From Actinomycetota bacterium (GTDB lineage Bacteria > Actinomycetota > Actinomycetes > S36-B12): 5,450 nt of DNA. Each line of letters begins with the position of its first letter. Positions within the stretch are counted from its first letter, which is position 1. The stretch spans positions 1-5,450 of the forward strand of contig JAQCBM010000146.1 in assembly GCA_027729865.1 (NCBI GenBank), in the 5' to 3' direction. Below are positions 1 to 5,191 of this stretch, one piece after another. Both the position numbers and the translations under genes were made by a program. The notes under the pieces were generated by a model. The model worked only from the letters and a program-made list of their open reading frames with translations, had not been told where the DNA came from and searched no databases.

Positions 1-3000
1 CTCGAAGGAGCATCTCGATAGACGAGCCACCGGGGTAGGTGCCGCTGCCGCCCGCAAGATTCCCGCTGTTGTTGGTGCCGGCGCCACCGCCTGACCCGCG
101 TTGAGTGGAGCCGGTCGGGGCGGCTCCTCCGGCAGCATTGGACGCTCCCCCGTACCCACCGCCTCCCGCTGATACGGCGGCCAGGACTGAAGCCTGGCCA
201 GCAGACGCTGTAGCGATGTTGGCTGACCCGCCGAGGCCACCCATGCCCACCGTTACGCCCACTGTCGAGCCCGCGGTGATCGGTGCGTTGCCTGCCGAAT
301 AACTGAGGACACCACCGCCACCACCTCCGCCGCCGGTTGCGCGCCCACCACCGCCTCCACCACCAACGATCAAGGCATTCGAGGTCACAGCGGCTGCTGG
401 AACGGTCCAGCCGCCGCCAGCAGTGAGGTAGGAGCGGTCAAATGTCCAGGTGGTGGTGCTTCCGGATGTGGACGACGATGCAACATCGTTGTAGGTCGGG
501 CTGCCGTAAGCGGTCAAGTCCGTGCTACTTGCTGCGCCCGAAACGAGATTTTCGATTGTCGTGGCAGTTGCTTCGGTGTAGTTGAAGTCGTAGTAGGCGA
601 CATGGTTTGCGCTGGAGACACCGGCGTTCATGCCGTGCGTGTGCATGTCAGTGACGATCTGCGATTGTGTGAGCACGGACGAGTAGATGCGGAACTCGTC
701 GATTTCGCCATCCCAGAAGTTCATGCATCTCGGGGGACTTGCTGCGGCCCACCAGGCGCACCCAAGATAGAGACCGTTTCCCAACGCTGGGGCTGAGGAT
801 GTGGTGGTGAAGGCCACCTGACCGTTGACGTAGAACGTTGTAGCGCTGCCACTCTGAGTCATGGCGATGTGTTGCCACTCATCAGCCGGTGACGCGACGC
901 CAGTGTCGACAACCTCCCCACTGCTACCCGTACACACCCACCACGTCGGGGCAGACCGGAGTGCACAAAAACTCGCCTTACTGGTGGATGTGAAGGCATT
1001 GCCGAATGCTGTGCGGGAGTTGACTGTTGGTCGCACCCAAGCTTCAACGGTCCAGGAACTGCCCAAGGCGAAGGCGCTGGAACTGGCTGTTGCATAACGG
1101 CGGGTGCTCGTTGCATTGTCAAACTCGAGCCGTAGAGACGTGTCCGTGTCAGTTGAGTACGCGGCAGTCTGAGCCAGCGTCTCAGATAGGGACAGGATGC
1201 CGGTGCCGCACGCGTAGTCCGGGTGCACGGGGTCACAGGTCGGGTTGGCGAAGGCCTTCGTGAACTCATTCCCGGTGAGTCGAGTGAATGCTTCACTCGG
1301 CGTCAGGGAACTACTTCTGCTGGCGAGAATGGCGGCTGCCCCGGAGACGTGTGCAGCAGCAACAGATGTGCCGTAGTCGCCCGACGTTGAGTGTGCTTCA
1401 GGCGAAGTGGTCCCTGAGTCACTCGTTGTAGTGACGGGCAGGCTCGCCTCGCCGCCAGGGGCCGACATGTCGATTGCGGATCCATAGTTCGAGTAGTTGG
1501 CGCGAGTGCCATCGCGATTGGTCGCACCAACGGTGATCACGCCATTGCAGTTTCCTGGCGCGTATTTCGCAGCGTCATCCGATGCATTGCCTGCGGCGGC
1601 GACGAGAATGCTGCCGCGTTCGAGCGCTCCGTCGATTGCATCCTGCAAAGTCGTCGGGCAAGTCGTCTCGACGGAGAACGACATGTTGATGACCTTTGAA
1701 GGCGTCGCGTTCGCCGGTGCATCGTCGATCGTTCCGCCACTGGCCCAGGTGATGGAGGCGGCGATGTCGCTGAGCAGACCACCCCGCCAGGACAGAGCGC
1801 GGACCGGCTGAATGCGCGCCCCGGGTGCGACTCCAACGATGCCGATGTCATTCGCCTCCGCCGCGATCAGTCCAGCCATCTTGGTCCCGGGCCAGGAAGA
1901 TGTTCGAGTGGGAGTGACCTCCCGCCAATCACCTGGATCCGCAGGATTGGAGTCGCGTCCTCGGGGCCCGAAGGTTCCCTCATCGACATAGTCGCCGTCG
2001 AACGGCACGGGCGGCGCATTCGGTTGGCGGCTCGCGCTGAGCAGACCAGGGTCCGACACGAAGTCGTAGCCACTCACGATTCGCGCATCCAGATCCGGGT
2101 GAGGGGTGATTCCAGTGTCGATAACAGCAACCGTGGTGCCCTCACCACGTGCACCCGCCCATGCGTCCGTCATTGCAGTGGAGCTCGAGCCGACACCGAT
2201 GCCGTAGTCGTCCCAAAGATTCCATTGATTCGTTGCGTAGTCGGTGTCCGTGGGAATCGAAACGGGTTGAACGATGGAATCGCTGGAGGTGAAGAAGAAT
2301 TGATCCGGTTCGGCCCACTGCACGAGCTCATCGGCCGCAAGATCCGAAGCGATCTGCTCCGCGGTGTCCAAATCCACGGGTTCGCTGAACTCCACCAATA
2401 CGTCGTCGGTCACCTTTTCCGCCACCGACAAATCCACAGTATTGATGCGGTCATCACCGGGCACGGACTGTGCGCCCTCACTGATCTGGACAGTTTCAGC
2501 GAACTCCACAATCACACCCGCCACCACGCCTTCAGCGCCCGTGGTCGGAGTCGCATTCACAATGCCTGAGGGCTCCGCGGCGCCATGCCGGGTCGCAGGA
2601 GTCACCCGGAACGAGTAGGTCACGCCGTTGAGCAGGCCACTAACCGTCGCTTCGCTCACCGCACCCGGGATCGCGATCACCTGAGACTGCGGACCCACCA
2701 CCTCCACATACACACCCTCAGGAGCTGGGTCCTGAGGATTTGCCCATGACAGCAGCACCTCATTGATGCCCGCAGATGCTGACAACTCTCGCACCCGAGC
2801 AACACACTCCACCACCAAAGGGGACGCAGACGCGCTTGGGGTGGCGCTCGGGCTTGCAGTTGGGGTGGCGCTCGGGCTCACCGACCCACTTGGGGTGGGT
2901 GATGGGCTTGGGCTGGCTACAGGTGAGGCACTATCCGATGCGGTTGCGCTGCTCGACGGCTCAGGTGATGGTGATGCAGGCGGGTCAACAGGTGCACTCG

Positions 3001-3469
3001 GTTCAAGAGTTCCTGTGCGCGTTGACAACGAGACAGTGAGGTCAGAACTTGTATCTGCACTTGCATCAACTGGTGGGGTGACACTTTCCGAGGCGGTCTC
3101 TGACGCGGAAGCCGACGCAGTGGGTGATGCTGATGGGCTCGACGACGGCATCGGCGATGCACTTTCCGATGGGCTCGGAGACACACTCGGAGACACACTC
3201 GGCGACGGGCTCGGAGACGCGGATTGCGATGGGTCAAGTTCAATCGGTGCACACAACTTTGGAATTTCGGCGGGCATCTGCCACGTGTCGATCACGTCGG
3301 AATCGGTGACTTCCGAGGTTGGCGTCACCGGGCTGGCCTCGGAGGATTCCGCAGCGTGGGCCGGCACTAGGGGAGCGAAAAGCAGAAGCGTGGCCGTTGA
3401 GGCAGCAATAACTCGCACCGCACGCGAGCGGCGCACGGACGCCCGCATGCGCTTCCGGATTGGGTGCAT
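1..3469 (-). CDS. Giant exported subtilisin-like (S8) surface protein with FN3, LamG and Gly-rich domains; probable pseudoprotease; 3' end outside window
   Basis: I translated the minus strand from ATG 3469 and found 1156 codons with no stop. An in-frame TGA lies nine codons upstream with no start codon between, so 3469 is the earliest start; Met8 is the alternative. No Shine-Dalgarno is visible. Residues 1-39 are a signal peptide (Arg/Lys-rich n-region, hydrophobic core, AHA cleavage site). About 78-215 is a Ser/Pro/Ala/Thr linker, 222-311 FN3-like, 315-400 I9-propeptide-like (VIVEF to WAEPDQF). About 410-755 is peptidase S8: D451 in VAVIDTGI, N628 in AAAGNAS and S702 in GTSVAAAHVSG are present, but SSWPGTKMAG puts P527 where family members have His (SSWHGTHVAG). 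LamG spans about 778-945 (WTVEAWVRP, EWQHIAM, GEIDEFRIYS). A Gly-rich domain starts with WTVP near 1018 and has runs of 7 and 8 Gly at 1036-1053. The fold family is certain. Loss of peptidase activity, and a binding or adhesive role at the cell surface, are inferences. Confidence 0.9.
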   Translation of the reverse strand, partial: MHPIRKRMRASVRRSRAVRVIAASTATLLLFAPLVPAHAAESSEASPVTPTSEVTDSDVIDTWQMPAEIPKLCAPIELDPSQSASPSPSPSVSPSVSPSPSESASPMPSSSPSASPTASASASETASESVTPPVDASADTSSDLTVSLSTRTGTLEPSAPVDPPASPSPEPSSSATASDSASPVASPSPSPTPSGSVSPSATPTASPSATPSASASPLVVECVARVRELSASAGINEVLLSWANPQDPAPEGVYVEVVGPQSQVIAIPGAVSEATVSGLLNGVTYSFRVTPATRHGAAEPSGIVNATPTTGAEGVVAGVIVEFAETVQISEGAQSVPGDDRINTVDLSVAEKVTDDVLVEFSEPVDLDTAEQIASDLAADELVQWAEPDQFFFTSSDSIVQPVSIPTDTDYATNQWNLWDDYGIGVGSSSTAMTDAWAGARGEGTTVAVIDTGITPHPDLDARIVSGYDFVSDPGLLSASRQPNAPPVPFDGDYVDEGTFGPRGRDSNPADPGDWREVTPTRTSSWPGTKMAGLIAAEANDIGIVGVAPGARIQPVRALSWRGGLLSDIAASITWASGGTIDDAPANATPSKVINMSFSVETTCPTTLQDAIDGALERGSILVAAAGNASDDAAKYAPGNCNGVITVGATNRDGTRANYSNYGSAIDMSAPGGEASLPVTTTSDSGTTSPEAHSTSGDYGTSVAAAHVSGAAAILASRSSSLTPSEAFTRLTGNEFTKAFANPTCDPVHPDYACGTGILSLSETLAQTAAYSTDTDTSLRLEFDNATSTRRYATASSSAFALGSSWTVEAWVRPTVNSRTAFGNAFTSTSKASFCALRSAPTWWVCTGSSGEVVDTGVASPADEWQHIAMTQSGSATTFYVNGQVAFTTTSSAPALGNGLYLGCAWWAAASPPRCMNFWDGEIDEFRIYSSVLTQSQIVTDMHTHGMNAGVSSANHVAYYDFNYTEATATTIENLVSGAASSTDLTAYGSPTYNDVASSSTSGSTTTWTFDRSYLTAGGGWTVPAAAVTSNALIVGGGGGGGRATGGGGGGGGVLSYSAGNAPITAGSTVGVTVGMGGLGGSANIATASAGQASVLAAVSAGGGGYGGASNAAGGAAPTGSTQRGSGGGAGTNNSGNLAGGSGTYPGGSSIEMLLR
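1875..2119 (-). other. S8 active-site segment with catalytic His replaced by Pro
   Basis: This part of the surface-protein gene carries the Asp motif VAVIDTGI (D451, codon 2117-2119) and the His motif region. The family-typical approach GRDSNPADPGDW is followed by SSWPGTKMAG. It aligns without gaps to the S8 consensus SSWHGTHVAG, so P527 (CCC, codon 1889-1891) occupies the catalytic His and K530 (AAG, codon 1880-1882) the second, structural His. The reading frame is intact on both sides, with Asp, Asn and Ser all in the same frame, so this is not a frameshift artefact. His (CAC or CAT) to Pro (CCC) needs one or two base changes. Confidence 0.8.
2836..2878. repeat. 19-bp direct repeat with 24-bp period in the Ser/Pro/Ala/Thr linker
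   Basis: The string ttggggtggcgctcgggct occurs at 2836-2854 and again at 2860-2878. On the minus strand the 24-bp period encodes the octapeptide SPSATPTA/SPSATPSA at the C-terminal end of the linker, just before the FN3-like domain. It is an internal coding repeat, not a mobile element. Confidence 0.85.
3174..3221. repeat. Four tandem 12-bp units encoding Ser-Pro repeats
   Basis: On the plus strand, units start at 3174, 3186, 3198 and 3210. The first two are identical (ctcggagacaca); the third and fourth differ at a few bases. On the minus strand they encode the tetrapeptides SPS-P/V at the beginning of the Ser/Pro-rich linker of the surface protein. Near-identity of adjacent units suggests recent expansion by slippage, so linker length may differ between strains. 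Confidence 0.85.
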
Positions 3470-3475
3470 CGAGGT

Positions 3476-3484
3476 AATATCACA
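3476..3484 (-). promoter_or_regulatory. Candidate extended -10 giving a leaderless transcript of the surface-protein gene
   Basis: Read on the minus strand, TGT-GATATT ends six bases before ATG 3469. GATATT matches the -10 consensus at four of six positions, including the key second A and last T, and has an upstream TG as in extended -10 elements. Initiation about seven bases downstream would fall on or next to the A of the ATG, so the mRNA would be leaderless, which agrees with the missing ribosome binding site. No good -35 is visible. Leaderless genes are common in actinobacteria; this call is inferred from position. Confidence 0.35.
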
Positions 3485-3494
3485 TGACGATTTT

Positions 3495-3535
3495 CAGAGT
3501 AAGCCGTCGTAGACGGGAAATGTGACATCACTCTG
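3495..3535. promoter_or_regulatory. Nested inverted repeat upstream of the surface-protein gene
   Basis: Perfect 6-bp arms CAGAGT (3495-3500) and ACTCTG (3530-3535) enclose a second hairpin, CCGTC (3504-3508) and GACGG (3512-3516) with a 3-base loop. The structure lies between the stop codon of the decayed minus-strand fragment (3528-3530) and the candidate -10 of the surface-protein gene. It may be an operator or the remains of a transcription stop for the upstream fragment. On the minus strand it is followed by AAAA rather than T's, so it is not a canonical intrinsic terminator. Confidence 0.3.
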
Positions 3536-3875
3536 AGAGGGTGGCCGTCACGGTCGTGGAACCATCGTCTGGGTCGAGGCGGATGATGGCTCCACGGGCT
3601 TGCAGGTCTCGCAAACCAAGTCCTGGCGTGGTCGAGCCTGTGGCAGAACCTTCCGAGATCATGCGTACGGTTATCGAGTCACCACCGGGGCTCACAACTA
3701 TGCGGATACTTCGGCCGATGGAGTGAGGAACGGGTAGCCGTCGTTGAAGGTGCTGATGTTTGTGAGCTGGCTCGTGGAATAGCACGTTACTCCAGAGACT
3801 GACCAGGTGCTCCCGATCGGGTGAGTAACAAGGGGGACCAATGTCGCGACTTGTGCGCACGATGAAGTGGTGCAT
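3528..3875 (-). pseudogene. Decayed fragment resembling the C-terminal half of a histidine-kinase-type ATPase domain
   Basis: The last 60 or so residues, from SIRIVVSPGGDSITVRM through PGLGLRDLQARG to DGSTTVTATLSE and TGA at 3528-3530, follow the order of a HATPase_c C-terminus: two strands, a G2-like GLGL box, a helix and two final strands. The DxGxG (G1) motif is degenerate (ISEGSATG). Upstream the reading frame stops resembling the family. A neighbouring frame reads STSQLTNIS, like an N-box (E..TN), and joins near 3700-3715 if one frameshift is assumed. There is no phospho-acceptor or sensor region. The frame can be opened from ATG 3875, but that protein would begin with unrelated-looking sequence. 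It lies 58 bp upstream of the surface-protein gene on the same strand. Family recognition is by eye; a genuine small gene of unknown function is the alternative. Confidence 0.4.
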
Positions 3876-3913
3876 TTCCCGTCCATAGGGATTCCAGCTC
3901 GATGCGACGAAGG

Positions 3914-3919
3914 TACGTT
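3914..3919 (+). promoter_or_regulatory. Possible -10 hexamer for the secreted-protein gene
   Basis: TACGTT (TANNNT type) ends exactly six bases before ATG 3926, the same spacing as the candidate -10 of the divergent surface-protein gene, so this gene could also be leaderless. An alternative reading is ordinary initiation, since GAAGG at 3909-3913 could be a Shine-Dalgarno, although 12 bases is a long spacing. No clear -35 was found. Confidence 0.2.
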
Positions 3920-3925
3920 GCGTTC

Positions 3926-4618
3926 ATGAAAAGGCGCACCCTTTCGCTCGCCGTTGTCGCAGTCGCAAGTGTCCTGTTCACTAGCCTTGCGTCCCCTGCG
4001 CGCGCAGATGACTACATCAAGCTTGACAGCGCCGAGCTGGAGCAAACAGTCCTTCGGGCTCAGATGCCCAAGAGCCTCGGCTCGTGGACACAGAACTTTT
4101 ACTCCTCTGGGAAGGGAGCCAAGGAGACCCGACCAACGGTGTGCTGGAACGCCAAGGGAGACGTGAACCTCCCTCCTGCTCGGAGTTTCGGCTTGGTGGC
4201 CTATGCCGTTACCCCTGACCTGATGGGCACCGTCACGATCTACCAGTACGCGACCAAGGCGAAGGCGGATGCCGCTCTCGCCGCGTTGCGCAAGGCCCCA
4301 TGTTCGGACTCTCCAACCGTCACCACGGATGAAGGGGTCTCAGTGTCAGCCTCGTCCGGATCGGACTTCACGGACAGTACGACGACGGGGCTTACCGCAC
4401 TTCTTACCTACTCTCAGGGAGACAAGGACCTGGTCACTCAACTGGACACCACCCAGCGCGGCTTGGCAATCGTCCAGACTGAGATCTTCAGTGCAGTTTC
4501 CCGCAGCACGGGCGGGGCTTCAGCCAAGGTGGCTGACCGTCTCGACTCGGTCAACAAGGTCTGGCACGCGAACGTGGTGCGGTCCTACGAGGCATTCGGA
4601 CAGGGCAACTCCCGATAG
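3926..4618 (+). CDS. Small secreted protein resembling PknH-type extracellular sensor domains
   Basis: This is a 230-residue protein with a classical signal peptide: MKRR, a hydrophobic stretch LSLAVVAVASVLF, and ASPARA cleavage before DDY at residue 28. An in-frame ATG at 3902 would add eight residues (AGGGA at 3887-3891 is a possible binding site for it); I prefer 3926 because it gives a normal-length n-region. The mature part has two cysteines, C73 (PTVCWNAKG) and C126 (LRKAPCSDSP), probably disulfide-bonded. The stretch TVTIYQYATKAKADAALAAL before the second Cys matches the pattern of PknH_C-like sensor domains (strand, then Ala-rich helix, then Cys). There is no kinase, lipobox or transmembrane anchor, so it is predicted to be released or loosely wall-bound. 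It is flanked by gene fragments and stands alone on the plus strand. Coding status is solid; the fold assignment is by pattern and the ligand is unknown. Confidence 0.85.
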   Translation: MKRRTLSLAVVAVASVLFTSLASPARADDYIKLDSAELEQTVLRAQMPKSLGSWTQNFYSSGKGAKETRPTVCWNAKGDVNLPPARSFGLVAYAVTPDLMGTVTIYQYATKAKADAALAALRKAPCSDSPTVTTDEGVSVSASSGSDFTDSTTTGLTALLTYSQGDKDLVTQLDTTQRGLAIVQTEIFSAVSRSTGGASAKVADRLDSVNKVWHANVVRSYEAFGQGNSR

Positions 4619-4651
4619 TTGACGGGGGCTCTCCTGCCGGGATCCTGTCAA
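4619..4651 (+). terminator. Hairpin directly after the secreted-protein stop codon
   Basis: TTGAC (4619-4623) pairs with GTCAA (4647-4651), and pairing continues inward to C4631-G4639 with three G-U pairs and one G/A mismatch: a 13-position stem with a 7-base loop. It starts at the base after the TAG. No T-tract follows, which is common for actinobacterial terminators. Confidence 0.45.
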
Positions 4652-4710
4652 ACACGGTGTTGTCTGTCAGCACGGGAGATCTGAGGCGGGCAGGTACGGC
4701 GACGCGGACG

Positions 4711-4881
4711 TCACACGGTGGCGATGAGTGTGTCGTAGGCATTGGGTGTCATGTTCGTGGAGCATCTCTCAGGCTGCATGCGCACAGTGACCGAATCAGA
4801 GTCTAAGAAGAGTGAACTGAAGAACGCACCTTCGGGATGTTCGCACCGCAGGTACTTTGAACGCGAACGACTACCTCGCAT
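4711..4881 (-). pseudogene. Short ORF or gene remnant of unknown function sharing a motif with the fragment at 3528-3875
   Basis: The frame from ATG 4881 to TGA 4711-4713 encodes 56 residues. It begins MRGSRSRSKYLRCEHPEG, has cysteines at 13 and 40, continues DSDSVTVRMQPERC and ends YDTLIATV. The core DSVTVRMxxE followed by T and TP resembles DSITVRMxxE followed by T and TTP in the minus-strand fragment at 3528-3875, suggesting that the two descend from related genes. A GGAAG lies three bases before the ATG, a short spacing for a binding site. Base use by codon position (first about 48% GC, third about 62%) is weak for a real gene here. It could be a genuine small protein, the 3' end of a lost gene, or a chance ORF. 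Confidence 0.3.
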
Positions 4882-5036
4882 AGGCTTCCAGCGAGGTTGT
4901 TGGTGCTGCGATCACCAACGCCAATGTGCACGGCGTGGCGAGCCACGCGTGGAACGACGTCACTGTCGATTCCGATACCGCGACCCTCTTGTTGAGCGTT
5001 GAAGACGAGGGATCCGGCCCACCTGCCTTCGGGTGA
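4821..5036 (+). pseudogene. Remnant resembling the N-box/G1 region of a GHKL-type ATPase (anti-sigma or histidine-kinase type)
   Basis: In one plus-strand frame, ASSEVVGAAITNANVHG is followed by an acidic stretch and LLLSVEDEGSGPP, ending at TGA 5034-5036. E..x..TNA..HG is the N-box pattern and DEGSG the G1 (DxGxG) pattern of GHKL ATPases; SEVVxxAITNAxxHG is closest to RsbW-like ATPases. A TAG at 4881-4883 interrupts the frame; just before it the same frame reads LNANDYLA, which suits the helix that normally precedes the N-box. Codon-position GC (first 64%, second 52%, third 72% over 4884-5033) is coding-like. The G2 box and C-terminus are missing, and the frame ends 13 bp before the tRNA 3' end. 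Assignment is by eye and tentative. Confidence 0.35.
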
Positions 5037-5040
5037 CATG

Positions 5041-5054
5041 CCCCATCAATGGGG
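5041..5054 (-). other. Perfect hairpin at the 3' end and trailer of tRNA-His
   Basis: CCCCA (5050-5054 read on the minus strand) pairs with TGGGG (5041-5045) across the 4-base loop TTGA. The 5' arm is made of C72, C73 and the CCA end of the tRNA itself, so the primary transcript can fold its 3' end into a trailer hairpin. This may help terminate transcription or influence 3' processing. There is no T-tract after it. Confidence 0.4.
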
Positions 5055-5125
5055 TGAGTGACGGGACTTGAACCCGCGACATCTGCGACCACAACGCAGC
5101 GCTCTACCAGCTGAGCTACACCCAC
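5050..5125 (-). tRNA. tRNA-His (anticodon GUG), CCA end encoded
   Basis: The minus strand folds as a complete cloverleaf: acceptor stem GTGGGTG/CACTCAC (one G-T pair), D-stem GCTC/GAGC, anticodon stem CTGCG/CGCAG around loop TTGTGGT with anticodon GTG (5090-5092), and T-arm GCGGG/CCCGT with TTCAAGT. C73 is at 5053 and CCA at 5050-5052. The base before the 5' end (5126) is G, giving the G-1:C73 pair that identifies tRNA-His to its synthetase. The gene lies 52 bp downstream of orn on the same strand, an order also seen in other actinobacteria. Confidence 0.97.
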
Positions 5126-5162
5126 CATTGCGCCGCTCGGTTGCCCGGAAGCGCGAAGCGAA

Positions 5163-5191
5163 AGTCTAGCGGAGAGTTCAGGTGGTCTCGA
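5163..5191 (-). promoter_or_regulatory. Possible promoter for tRNA-His inside and after the orn 3' end
   Basis: On the minus strand TCGAGA (5186-5191, four of six matches to TTGACA) and TAGACT (5163-5168, four of six to TATAAT) are 17 bases apart. Initiation would leave a leader of about 30 bases before the tRNA. The -35 lies within the last codons of orn. Read-through from orn is the alternative. Confidence 0.35.

Noticed and set aside
300..370. Short-spaced CCACC-type repeats as a possible CRISPR or microsatellite
   Set aside because: They are glycine codons of the surface protein with mixed third bases (runs of 7 and 8 Gly), with no spacer structure.
859..1296. 145-codon minus-strand ORF
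   Set aside because: It is in a different frame from the LamG and S8 end motifs of the surface protein, which are continuous over the same bases.
1875..1900. Frameshift or sequencing error as the cause of the missing catalytic His
   Set aside because: Asp451, Pro527, Asn628 and Ser702 are all in one frame from ATG 3469 and the motifs on both sides of Pro527 are intact; only a substitution error could explain it.
2024..2569. 181-codon plus-strand ORF
   Set aside because: Antisense to the propeptide-like and S8 segments, which have clear family motifs on the minus strand.
2763..3512. 249-codon plus-strand ORF rich in Leu, Gly, Asp and Ala
   Set aside because: It is the antisense reading of the Ser/Pro-rich linker, FN3 start and signal-peptide region of the surface protein; its repeats only mirror the SPSP codons, and it has no recognisable domain.
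5041..5125. Duplicated tRNA 3' end elsewhere in the window, as an att site of an integrated element
   Set aside because: I looked for copies of the T-arm/acceptor sequence between 3470 and 5040 and found only short chance matches such as GACGGG; no integrase gene is visible.
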